This document shows positions 12,664 through 28,155 of a stretch of DNA of 64,000 nucleotides, piece after piece. The stretch is from Alnus glutinosa. Its lineage: Eukaryota > Streptophyta > Magnoliopsida > Fagales > Betulaceae. The stretch's first letter is position 1, and each line of letters starts with the position of its first letter. A program made the translations under genes and the position numbers. The stretch lies in the NCBI RefSeq assembly GCF_958979055.1, contig NC_084888.1:8293501-8357500 (forward strand), written 5' to 3'. Under the pieces are notes generated by a model. It was not told the DNA's origin. It searched no databases and saw only the letters and a list, made by a program, of their open reading frames with translations.

Positions 12664-13105
12664 CAATTTCTACACCTTTGCTTTGTATATTTATAAAAGC
12701 AAATTAAAGTGAAGTCCAGGTGTTTTTCCATTTCAGAGCACCAATCTGCTCTAAAACTCAGCTTAGACATCATGGTGGAATACTTTATAAATGGATTAAA
12801 TATGATCCTTATTTTGCTTTTATTTATTCTCCAAAGATTATTAAAAAAAGAAAAAAAGAGCGGTGATCAGATTTAATAAAGAATTGTACGTGGTAGATGA
12901 CCTTCGGTGCATATACATTGGGTTTAGGCCTCTGAGATTATGATTCACACGTTTTCAGAACAAAGAAGCTAAATATTAGAAGTAGTAAAAAACAAACCAA
13001 AACCCAATTTCAAGCTTGTTAAGTAATTTTAAAAATACTTAACAATTTTAACAAACAAAGAGTCAAAGATGTACAACATGTTTCTCGTCATTACAACCAC
13101 ATAGT
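12455..13105 (+). repeat. Dispersed direct repeat pair (about 150 bp, 500 bp apart)
   Basis: Copies at about 12455-12605 and 12955-13105 share AGCTTGTTAAGTAATTTTAA and ACTTAACAATTTTAA, then GATGTACAACATGTTTC, in the same order. Between them lies a (TA)n microsatellite at about 12625-12661. The pair lies upstream of the hAT transposase start, within the element or its 5' region. Confidence 0.75.
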
Positions 13106-13424
13106 CACAGACATATGCTCACATGCTTTGGTTAGGGAAGATGTGTTTCAAAGTGACCTCTAGTTATGAAAGAATCTATATGTTCAGAATTTTCTTGACA
13201 AATTTTGCTCAAGATCTAATGAGCAAGTTGGAAAAGAAAATTCAGAAAAAGGACTTGAGAGAAATATATGATGAACCTTGAGTATCAAAATTTTTAACTT
13301 GCCTAAACAAATAGCCAAAGACACTCACGGTCCCACAGAAGTGCTGAGAGAGAGGGAGAGTTTCTTTGTTAGTTGCGATCAACTTTTTCCAGTTCACAGT
13401 AACGGCAAAACTTTAGATGTTACT

Positions 13425-13665
13425 GTTCACATTTTTTTTAATTTTAATTTTACATTTTTCAATAACAATTAACATCAAAGCATTCTCGTTTTTTATATCA
13501 CATCAATAACTTTTTATTAACTATTCAAATAAAAAAATTCACTACAATACAAAACTTTTTCACTTTTCTACATAAATTATTTTTACTTTATATCATATCA
13601 TCACTTTTTACTAATTTCAAAATTAACAACCCACTATTCTATTCTGTATATACATTTGCCAGCAC
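13425..13665. mobile_element. Truncated Tourist-like MITE copy
   Basis: This stretch is strongly similar over its length to the complete element at 13816-14120. Shared blocks include TTCACTACAATACAAAACTT and CACTTTTTACTAATTTCAAA. The terminal inverted repeat is damaged on the left. Confidence 0.6.
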
Positions 13666-13815
13666 CTTTGTTCTTTGGTTTTTTTTTTTGTCACTTAATT
13701 TGAGTTTTGCTGCATTTGCAAGAAAGAACAAAGGCAAAGGTTGCAAAGCTAGATGAAATGAAAGTGCAAAGGAGAAGAATGAAGAGTTTCGGCTAGGAGA
13801 CTGTGTAGTGATATA

Positions 13816-14120
13816 GGGTTTGTTTGTCGAGCAATATTACAGAACAGCACTGTTTATGTACTTTTTTTTTCATTTTTTTTTTTTTATATATTTTCCACTA
13901 CTAATCAACATCAAAACATTCCCACTTTTTTCACTTTTTATATCACATCAATAAGTTTTTATTATTATCTAAACAAAAAAATTCACTACAATACAAAACT
14001 TTTTTACTTTTTTATACAAATTCTTTTTATTTTATATCACATTATCACTTTTTACTAATTTCAAAATTAACAATCCCACTACTCTGTTCTGTTCTGTATA
14101 GATCTTTGCCAAACAAACCC
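13816..14120. mobile_element. Complete Tourist-like MITE, 305 bp, ATA flanks
   Basis: Begins GGGTTTGTTTG and ends CAAACAAACCC. The inverted ends extend inward through TACAGAACAG / CTGTTCTGTATAG-type sequence. It is flanked on both sides by ATA, a 3-bp direct repeat consistent with a mutated TWA target duplication of PIF/Harbinger (Tourist) elements. There is no coding capacity. Confidence 0.75.
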
Positions 14121-14854
14121 ATAATCTCCGTGAAACAAGGCTCCAGGTGATCAGAGATTCAGACTGATTGATATTTGATAGGCGTTACTGTGTGACGTGT
14201 GCGTAGCAAGCTCTAGCAACAACCAATAGGTTCTGAGATGCAAGACTTGCAAGCTGAAAAGTGAAATCCAGTTGGAAACTGGGTGAAAGGCGAAAACTTG
14301 AAAGTCAATTTACTTTGTGTTTTATGTGTGAATGTCTTGCGTTTTGTACGTAATTGTGAAATTGAAAGCAATGAAACGTAGAAAGAGAGAGGTAACGTTA
14401 CTAACGTAGTCTTATTTTTTAGTGACAAGAAAAAAAAAAAAAAAAAGTTTTAGTATACTGGTCGACCTGTGGGTATGACGGGTTGATCCGTTTATCAAAT
14501 AAATCTAACGGGCTGATCCGCTTATGATCCGAACCATTTTAAATTCAACTCTTACTTTTTAATTTTGTGTCGAATTCGTGAGATTGTGTCAACAATTGCT
14601 AATCTTTAATGCAGTGGGCACATCTAAAAACATAACCGACACTTGATATGAGTTTTTAGCATTTGAAAAGTAAAAAGAATTTTGTAAAATTTTACCAAAT
14701 TAGGTATTTTCTGTAACTAGCTCTCAAAAATATTGCCGAAACCGAAAACACAAATTAAATATTTTCAGAACTTAAAATCATATTTCTCTTGAAACTACAG
14801 TGAGACTAATATAAAATCAAATGCACTTTATAGTTTTTCCTTAGTGATTGAAAA

Positions 14855-14990
14855 ATGATCAAAACACTCACAATGCACAACAATGACACAACACCAAGGT
14901 ACATTGGGGTGGAGCCCACACATTGGGTTCCACCCCAATGTGCCTTGGTGTTGTACCATTGTTGTGCACAAAGAGTGCAAGGATCACTCC
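14855..14990. mobile_element. Long-hairpin MITE (family B, copy 1)
   Basis: Arms 14875-14913 and 14929-14967 are inverted complements with 3 mismatches in 39 positions and a 15-base loop. Weaker pairing extends outward to about 14855 and 14990. The outer sequence (TCAAAACACTC, then TGCACAACAA) matches the ends of a larger inverted-repeat element at 60.83-61.07 kb, indicating one family. Confidence 0.7.
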
Positions 14991-15276
14991 CCTGAAGAAA
15001 GAGTTTGTCGGTATCAAAGTAGCCCAGAACTTTTTTGTTTTTTATTTTTTATTTTTTATTTTGCTTGAAAACAACTTTTCAAAAACGGCAAAATCGAAAA
15101 TAATTTTAAACGGGCTTGTACTATTACAAAATTTGCTGTTTGTTAAAGTTTTTTTTTCTTGGTCCTTTTATTTTTTTCTTCGGAACAAAATATTACAAAT
15201 AATAAAAATAAAATTATGAAAAAACGCTTAAAACTATTTTCATATTTATGTAAAATCAAAACACCTTTTTAAATAA

Positions 15277-15315
<39 letters not shown>

Positions 15316-16541
15316 CATTCAAATTACATTAACAAACAGAATGATTCTTACGCAACACATTTTGATTTAACTTTTACAGTGGGAATTCCTTTTTTTTTTT
15401 TGTTTAATGAGTGGAAATTCTTTCTCAGTTTAGCAGAAAATAACCTGCCAATGCCATCATGCTATCTTGCGTAGTACTCTGTTTTAAAGCAAATATTTGT
15501 TTATGGTCAGAAAAAAGAAAGCACATGTCCACAAAAGGAAGCTACAAAAAAAAATTACGCGGTCCCATGCCTAGCTTTGTCAGATTCTCTAATTCGGTGA
15601 TACTCTAATTTAAGTAAGACAAAGAAGTTTCCTGAATTTTTTTTTTTAATTAAAAAAAAAAAGACAAGAAAAAAAGACAAAGAAGTTTCCTGGAACTTTG
15701 GTTGCTCGCATAAAAGATTGCCTCCTCTCATTTGACGCGCAACGCAGAAGCCTGTCTAGCTGTCCTGTCCCGTCCCCACTCCACTGTCAGAGTCCTATAA
15801 AAAGCCATTTCCTTCTGTCACTGGAACTCTATATATATATATATAAACAATAAATTCAAAAACATATTATTTACTGACGTACGAGCCCTTGCAAGCTAAC
15901 CCATTAATAGCATTTATTTTTGCCCTTCAATTATTTCATCCATGTATAATAATGTATTCGTTCAAATTCCTAAGTAAAATTTGGGTAACTAATTAATTAG
16001 CCAAACACATTTAGGTAAATTAAGGTAGCATTTTCACAGACGTGGATCGTGGCGCCATCACTTTTTTAATCCTAAAATATTTCAGCAATCGAGACAAAAG
16101 TTTGTCTATGTTTTCAAGTTTGAAAATTTGCAACACTTGGGCTGGCCGCCAGCCGACACCAACCAACCAAACAATTTAAAAGGAAAAATAAAGTATACTT
16201 ACTTCGAATTATCAGATAATTTATAATATTTTATTTTTAATTGAAATAATATATTTTTTTTAATTATCAAAAAAATTATAATATACTTAGTTTGATTTAA
16301 AAAATCACGAACACCTTAAATTTTTTCAAAAAAAAAAAAAAAAAAAAACTCTTTAGAGAAAAAAAGCAAAAGAAAAATATTAAACCCTAGCTGTGGATTA
16401 TAACTGAGCCACCTCCAGCAATCATATTTGGGTGGCTTGGCCACCTATAAACATTTAAACCCCTTGCCAGTTTGTTTTTTCTTTTCCATTATCTTGCCTT
16501 TTTCTTTTTTTCTTTTTTTAATTAATTTTTTATGTTGTAAC
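14991..16541. other. Intergenic, no gene recognised
   Basis: AT-rich sequence with a poly(A) tract (about 15278-15311). At 15720-15850 is a short, more GC-rich block containing CCTATAAAAAGCC and then a (TA)n run. It resembles a core promoter, but no open frame follows. No protein-like segment was seen. Confidence 0.4.
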
Positions 16542-16848
16542 TGTTAAGAGTCTCACATTGTCAATGTATACTTAAGTTATAGGCTTTTATAAGCCTTGAA
16601 CAAACATCTCCCTTTAAAGTGTATTTTGTGAAAGAGTAAGACTTAATAGATTTTATTATGGTACCAGAGCTTTAGAGTCTTGAACAATGTTGGACCTTCC
16701 TTCCTGTTGTACACGTATTTGGACAATAGTGCTACACATGAGGGGGCGTGTTAAGAGTCTCACATTGTCAAGGTATGTCTAGGTTGTGAACTTTATAAGC
16801 CTGATGTTTTTTTGTGAAAGATTAAAGTTTAATAAACTTTATTAGTAA
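16542..16848 (+). mobile_element. TRIM-type miniature LTR retrotransposon
   Basis: Two direct repeats start TGTTAAGAGTCTCACATTGT at 16542 and 16749 and share TTATAAGCCT-type interiors. Right after the first repeat is TGGTACCAGAGC (16659-16670), one base from the usual initiator-Met tRNA primer-binding site TGGTATCAGAGC. Right before the second is a purine tract, GAGGGGGCG. LTR-PBS-short spacer-PPT-LTR in about 300 bp, with no genes, is the TRIM layout. Transposition would depend on enzymes supplied by other elements. Confidence 0.8.
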
Positions 16849-17069
16849 TTAGAGTTATATGTGCAATTTTTTTGAATTTATAACGTGAACTCCAGCTAGC
16901 AAAGTCATAGCCTTCGCCCTTCCACACTGCGATTAGGTCAACAAATATAAAATCCAGCAGGTCCCCGCTGTGTCTCGCATTTCACCAACTAATCTACTGT
17001 GTTTGTTGGGTGTTTCTACATTTGTTTCTTGGTTTTGCTTTTGTGTCTATTGCTTTTGTGTCTATCTCA

Positions 17070-17420
17070 AGCAGTTAAAGTTAAAGTAGCTACTCAAAAA
17101 CTATAAATATTTATTTTAGCTACTCTAACAGTTAAAAACACTCCAACAATACTCTTTATTCTACTCTTCATTTCATTAAAATATTGTTTTTTAATCATTT
17201 TCTTTTATTAAATGATAGAGAGGGAGAAGAAGAGAGAGAAAAAATATTAATAAAAAATTTATAAACAGGTGAACAGTGAATAGCCAGTGTTGGCTATTCA
17301 CTATTCAATGTTGAAGATAAAAAGTCATAGTAGCTAATCTGTTGGAGGGGAAAAAATGTTCAAAATAGTCATATTTAACTATTTTGGTTAAAATAACTAC
17401 TCTGTTGGAGATAGCTGTCT
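17070..17420. mobile_element. Probable MITE upstream of the Ca2+-ATPase gene
   Basis: The ends contain inverted, loosely matching CTCCAACA / TGTTGGAG words (about 17140 and 17340-17415). The centre holds a perfect 11-bp inverted repeat, GTGAATAGCCA-GTGT-TGGCTATTCAC (about 17275-17301). Non-coding. Exact tips are unresolved. Confidence 0.4.
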
Positions 17421-17699
17421 TGGGGTTCAAAAATAAAAAAATAAAGAAAACACACACACAGATATTCTATCATATGGGTATGGCCACAAGTCAACAGCAT
17501 TAACTTACCCAAAAAGGGCAGTGGCATGGAAAAATCAACGATCTGTAGTTAAGCCAGACTTTGAAGGGCATTAATTGGCTAGGTCTTCTTTTTTTAAAAT
17601 TTTAACCGTTTTTGCAGAGGATTCTAAGATTCTTTCAAAACCAAAGTTTTAAAAGATGCCAAAATTCCGAACGCACTGAGAGGCAAAGTAAAGCCAAAG

Positions 17700-18358
17700 A
17701 ATAGGATTAGTCCTACTCTTTACTTATATTCCTTTGTGTGTTTGACAAGGTTTTCAGTTTTCGCTCTCAGAGAGAGAGTGAACTCAAAGAATTTTTCTTT
17801 GGGCTTTGCTTTGTCTCCAAGCCATCAACTTTGCTGTTTACTTCCTCTTGTTGTTCAAAGGTTCATTTATTTTCCTTCATGTATGTTGGATATATAATTC
17901 AAATTTCAGTGTTTTCTTCTGGTTTTGCCATCTGGGTTTCTGTGGGTACCTTTTTTATTTTTTGCCGCATTATTTTGTAATGCTTTTTCTGAATCTCATG
18001 TTGGGTTTCATTTATGTGGCTATTATTAAGGTTGATGTTTAGTTGGCAGTTTGTAGTGTGTGCTGTCATTTGCAGACTGTTTTTGGCTAGCTGTGGTAGT
18101 AAAGAAGAAGTTAGAGGGGGTTCTTTTATTTTTTATTTTTTTTGGTTTCATTATTTGCCTCTGGAGGGACTCGAGAGGAAAATAAGTGGATGGTAGTTTG
18201 TAATTGTTCTGAACAATAAACGTCCTTGTGGAAGTTTAATTTGTTTGCTGAAATTTGTTCTTGTGTTTGTCTATTTTCAGGAATTTGGTATGATTTCAAG
18301 AGAATTTTGATTAAAATATTCGTTTGGTGTGGAATTTGAACTCCAAATTGATCCATCA
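17700..18358 (+). promoter_or_regulatory. ECA2: 5' UTR with probable leader intron of the ECA2-like gene
   Basis: A CT/GA-rich leader (CTCTCAGAGAGAGAG near 17765) is followed by T-rich sequence. A good acceptor, TCTATTTTCAG, ends near 18280, about 78 bases before the ATG. This suggests a first intron inside the 5' UTR. The donor was not fixed. Confidence 0.4.
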
Positions 18359-23591
<5,233 letters not shown>

Positions 23592-25312
23592 TAACAAAAA
23601 TTTCAAGCCCATGATTGGCGGGAAAGCAACTTCATACAGGAGCTCGCAGATGGACCAAACCATTCATTCATAAATTTATTTTTCTGAAAGGTTGTAGGGT
23701 TTTATATGGAGGACACACCAGTCACGTTTGTTCATAAACATTAGAAAAAAAGAAAAAGAAATTTAGAAGTATCGTTTCATCGCTTATCTCCGATGCTATC
23801 ATCCTAAATTCTGCTTTTTTCTCACTTCAACAATACAGAACTTTGTGCCTATGCATTGCCATTCGCGTACCAAACGTAACCTTAATTCTTTTGAGTGAGC
23901 TGTCTTTCAAATTATCGGCTACTTTTATAGCTGTTAACATGTGGGCAACTTTGGATTTTGGAATGAATAACGAGCGGCTGACTGGAACTTTGGGCTCGCT
24001 GTGTTCAGGATAATCATCTTGATAAAACAGAGGACACAAGATAGAAATCAGCAACTATTAACCACTTAAAGCAAAGGATAAGAAGATAGGTTTAGACAAA
24101 ACTAATCCTAGCATATAGATGTCTTCCATCACCCCCTCCCTCTTGTTCTAGGTCGTTGGCAAGTTATTGTGACTTATAAAAAAAAAGGTATTTATTTAAA
24201 GTAGAGAAACATTTAAAGAGTTTGTTTTTAAAGAGTTTTAAAAAGTGACTAGCAACACTTGTAAGGAAAAAAAAAAAAAAATACTATTTAGTAGATTGCT
24301 ATACAATTGTTATACGACTGTGATGATATGACAGTGAAAATCAACTATCGATTTTCATTTTTAACAAGCCGTTATTAATTTAAAAGCTGATTTTCATTTC
24401 TAAAAAAAAATAAAAAAATAAAGGTTAATTTTCATTGCCACATAATTTCAATTGTACGAGCAGTCGTATAGCAGTTTACTAAATAACATTACTTTTAAAC
24501 AAAAGAGTGGAGTTACTTTTAAACAAAAGAGTGAGTCCAAAGAAAAGGAATATGAACAATGATTAGTGAGTAAAAATCCCAAAAGAATAAAAAGTAGCTC
24601 GCGAGTGAAGGAGTGAACTTACCACCAGAAGAGTTGGCTTAATAGTAAAGATTAGTCCAAAGAGGTGAAGAGAGGACATGAGTTTGAGACTACATAAGTG
24701 CTATGCTAAGGGGTGGAATTCATGCCCATTAATCCATGTCCACGGGCATTCTACCACTATTCCTTTGATTGAGTTGGGGTCAGGCTATGGTTCAATTTGT
24801 TTTGAGGGAGTGTTTGTAGATCCCTCGCATCGTGGGCCCATTTAGATCCTTTCTAATTGGTGCTCGAGCGGGTAAGGTGCTATTTATAGTTCCTTTTAGG
24901 TAGAGAGTTTCATACTGGGACCGAAACAGAATTTTGCATCAGCTGGATTATACAGGAATTTCAAGTCCTATGTGCGTTGCAGTAATATCTTGAATTTCTG
25001 ATAAGCTGGATTGTACGGGACCTCAGATTAGTCCTTGGGTTGGAGAAAGCCAACCAAAAGTCTAACATCTAAGTCTGCCTCTCCTCTAAATCTCCTAGAA
25101 AAAGTTGAGAATAGCATCAGAAAATGCAAGGTGAAAGATCTTTCTTAAGCCGGTAGGAAAAGGCACGTTAGTTATAGTGAACCATCCACTATTTGAACCT
25201 GGATACTTACTATATCTAATGCTATGCTGTGCCGTGCTGTGCCAAATGACTTTGAAAAATTTTCCCAGCTTTATTCAAGTGAACTATCCAATAAATTAAG
25301 AATATATTGGTA
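23592..25312. other. Intergenic between ECA2-like and PPR genes (convergent)
   Basis: The two flanking genes end toward each other. A minus-strand open stretch at 23827-24054 encodes a protein-like 75-residue peptide (ends RIKVTFGTRMAMHRHKV...) not assigned to any family. A MITE lies at 24283-24490. A stretch near 24625-24715 has tRNA-promoter-like words (TGGCTTAATAGTAAAG and GAGTTTGAGAC) and could be a SINE relic. The remainder is non-coding. Confidence 0.4.
24283..24490. mobile_element. MITE (family C) with long inverted ends
   Basis: The left end AATACTATTTAGTAGATTGC and the right-end complement AATGTTATTTAGTAAACTGC match over about 40 bp. Both continue into TATACGACTG-type words and a conserved GAAAATCAACT module. 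A related copy lies at 44320-44495. Confidence 0.65.
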
Positions 25313-26939
25313 TCATTGTTCTTCAAGGTCGGATTCGCAATCAGTTGCATTTCTTGGAAGCTTCATCTTTGTATAAACTCCATCCAGTAAAGCATATAGT
25401 TCATCACTTTTTGGATGTGATCTATCGTCCACAATGAAATTATGAATTTGGCCTCCCTCTTCAATTGAACTATATCCTGCTGCCTTTGTAATTTGGCCAC
25501 CCTTCATCAACTTCCTTAGCTTTGAAACCGCAGCCCATCGGCCTGCTGACGCATAAATATTCGAAAGAATGACATAGTTACCTGGATTCCATGGTTCAAG
25601 CTCAAAGAGGGAATCGGCTGCTATTTCAGCCAGCTCAACATTACCATGGAAACTGCAAGCCCCCAGAAGTGCACCCCATACAACACAATCTGGTTTCATA
25701 GGCATACTTTGTATGAGATCATAAGCTTCTTGCAGTTCTCCAGAACGGCCTAGCAGATCAATCATGCATCCATAGTGTTCTAATTTGGGCGTGATATGAA
25801 AGTTTTTTTCCATTGATCCAAAGAGTTGTCGGCCTTTTATGATCATGCCTCCATGAGTACATGCCAAGAGAAGTCCCACAAATGTTACATCATCTGGTGC
25901 CATTCCTTCTCTCTGGTATAAGGCCACAGTACACAAAAGTGAGAGTGAGAACCTAAAAGCTCAATACTAGTCACTCATTAAGGAAAGAGAGCTAAGCGAA
26001 GAGACTGCATACCAGCATTTGATCATAAAGCTCTAGAGCCTGGTTGCATCTTCCGTGGACAGCTAAACCCGTGATCATTGAGTTCCAAGAGCACAATGTT
26101 CTGCGGCGGCCAATCTCATAAAACACATGCCAAGCCACGTCAATTTTACCACACCTTGCATACATTTCCAATACAGCATTGCTTACATACAAATTCTCGA
26201 AGAACCCATTTTTTCTAGCATATGCTTCAATCCTCTCTCCAACCTCCAGCGCCCCAAGATTTGCGCAAGCTGGAAGAACACTAGCTATAGTCACTTCATT
26301 CGGCCTCACATCTTTCTCCTTTTCCATCCTGAAAAACATCCTTAAGGCCTTCGCGTATTGTCCATTTTGTGAGTAGCCAGATATCATTGCCGTCCACGAT
26401 ACCACATTTCTGTAAGGCATCAAACCGAACAATTCTAACGCACCCTCCATATCCCCGGACCTGGCATAGCCCGCAATGATTGAATTCCAAGTGGGTATAT
26501 CTCTTACATGCATTTCGTCAAATTTTTGGCGTGCTGAGGCCAACATGCCCAGCTTAGCATACATGTCAACCAAAGCAGTCAAGGCAAACACGTCATATTC
26601 GAAACCCAACTTGAGAAAATGGGCGTGGAGCATTTGGCCGTGGCGAGGGGAGGAGAGGGAAGCACAAGTGGCGAAGAGGAAGGTGAAGCTGTGCTGGTTT
26701 GGGGGACAGCCTTGAAGGCACATTTGGGAGTAGAGAAATACGCTCCGGTAGTATTGTCCATGACAAGAATAGGCTTGAATGAGCTTGTTATAGAGAAAGA
26801 CGGTTGGCTTGGGAATAAGGTCGAACAGCTTTTGGGCATACAAAAGGTTGGGGATTTGAAGTAGCCTAACAATGAGGGTTTTGGCGTGGTCTATGCCATT
26901 TCTAAGAGTGTAGGCGTGGATTTGCTTCAGCTGGTTCAT
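25313..26939 (-). CDS. E-class PPR protein (At5g08510-like), 2 exons
   Basis: Exons are 26939-26013 and 25912-25313 on the minus strand, a 100-bp GT-AG intron between complete codons (QML then REGM), 508 residues. It begins MNQLKQIHAYTLRNG, followed by a tandem array of PLS-type pentatricopeptide repeats (for example YNKLIQAYSCHGQYYRSVFL, WNSIIAGYARSGDMEGALEL, WTAMISGYSQNGQYAKALRM). It ends in the E/E+ motif region (KLEHYGCMIDLLGRSG..., GYSSIEEGGQIHNF) without a terminal DYW deaminase. It closely follows the Arabidopsis At5g08510 protein as I remember it. Such proteins bind organellar RNA in a sequence-specific way and support C-to-U editing, usually recruiting a DYW partner in trans. No strong targeting peptide is obvious at the very start, so the organelle is unclear. 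Confidence 0.92.
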
Positions 26940-28155
26940 AACAAACCCGTTGTATGTGGCATCGCCTTGTAGCCCAATTCTCTGAATGGCCCTAGCAAGT
27001 TAATGGGTGGCTTTTGTTTTGTTGCTTTTCGGCCAGAGGCTTCTGTTTATTTCATGTTTCTCTTTTTGGGTCCCTTAAGAGGAAAGACTCCTGCACAACT
27101 GTTATACATGTTTGTAAACACATGGGGTAGAACCTACGTTGTGGGCACCAATTAGCTCTCGTTCCTTTCACGGCAAATTAAGGGCTCGTTTGAGTCAAAC
27201 ACTTGTGTTAGGAAGTGCGACAATTTCCAGACCGATGATGCCATTACATATCCAATTTGGGTTGCCATGGGCTAGCCCATCCATGTCTTGTCCGAATGGC
27301 TTACATCTGTGCACCTTGGCTTGCCAAACACAAAGCCATAATCCAATTTAGGCTATTAAGTCCAAATAATAGGCTTTTAATATCCGAACAAGAAAATGTA
27401 AGACAAGATATAACAATTCAAGACAGGACCCTATTCTCTATTCTTTTACAGTTCTTTTCATTATAAACAAGAATCAAAGAATCCACATCCTAGAATCGGC
27501 AAAGAATTCAAATCTAATAAAAAAATGGCCTCATTTTGATAGAATAGTCGAGGCCACTGGTGGCACATAAGGATTTATCTTCTTCTACTGATAAACCAAT
27601 CAAGCATCAATATGCAGACATAATGCAAAATGAGTACATCCTGGGGCGTTTAATGAGTCACAGTTTATTTCCTACCGGTCTGAAGGCCTACCATGGACAG
27701 ACAGAAAAATGCTATATACTACATTTTTATTCCACACCTATTTTACAATGCAAACGTGACAATTTCAACCAACTCTTGGATATTTTTTTTAATAAGGATT
27801 GATCCAAGAGTTTAGTTAGGACTGTCACATCAGCATTGTGAGATAGTTGTAAGATAAAAATGCAATTTCTTGCATTACTCGGACAATAATAGTACAAATT
27901 GGATTTAGGTAGCTGTGACTCCCAGATAAATGAACCAAACTCCGCACTTCAGGTCACATGGTCAATCTGGTTTGTCTTCTTAGCTGCAACATGGAATGCC
28001 CAATTACAGCGGGGAAACGAGGTATGCTCTGCCCCCTCCAGATATGCCAAGGTCCCATTCCTAGCCATGCATGCCTTCCTGCATCTTTTTTATGATTCTC
28101 GCAACATTAAAAATATCAAAACCAGTTTCTTGCTCATCTTCAACTCCTTGATCTT
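26940..28155. other. Intergenic between PPR and U-box genes
   Basis: Holds the upstream region of the PPR gene and the 3' flank of the U-box gene. Contains a MITE at about 27715-27870. No protein-like frame was found apart from short chance openings. Confidence 0.4.
27715..27870. mobile_element. MITE (family D), about 155 bp
   Basis: Left arm TTTTACAATGCAAACGTGAC ... CCAACTCTTGGAT and right arm ATCCAAGAGTTTAGTTAGGA ... TCACATCAGCATTGTGAGAT are inverted complements over about 45 bp, separated by a T-rich loop. Similar words (CACATCAGCCTTGTGAAATA) occur near 62040, suggesting relatives nearby. Confidence 0.6.

Larger units (their letters stand above)
6977..14620 (-). mobile_element. Decayed autonomous hAT transposon, nested insertions
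   Basis: The low-coordinate end starts near 6977 with TAGGGCTGGCAAAATGGGT, followed by a run of GGGTCAACCC / GACACGACC sub-repeats. The high-coordinate end (about 14460-14620) has the matching inverted set (GGTTGATCCG, GGGCTGATCCG, GTGTCAACAATTGC). Such GGGTTGACCCG-rich subterminal repeats with a TAGGG-type tip are typical of plant hAT elements. A transposase relic lies inside on the minus strand (8233-12434). The roughly 7.6-kb length is inflated by an LTR-like insertion (about 8.89-11.06 kb) and MITEs (12.4-14.1 kb). An 8-bp target duplication was not found, so the exact tips are uncertain. Confidence 0.6.

Noticed and set aside
15820..15845. TATA-box-like (TA)n near 15.83 kb
   Set aside because: A simple microsatellite with no gene downstream for 2.5 kb.
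18329..18358. Possible N-terminal extension of the Ca2+-ATPase from a GTG at 18329
   Set aside because: No ATG there; the ATG at 18359 gives the family-typical start [11 protein letters not shown] and lies just after a probable 5' UTR splice acceptor.
24625..24715. tRNA gene candidate (TGGCTTAATAGTAAAG ... GAGTTTGAGAC)
   Set aside because: No cloverleaf could be formed by eye and the box sequences deviate; at most a SINE relic.
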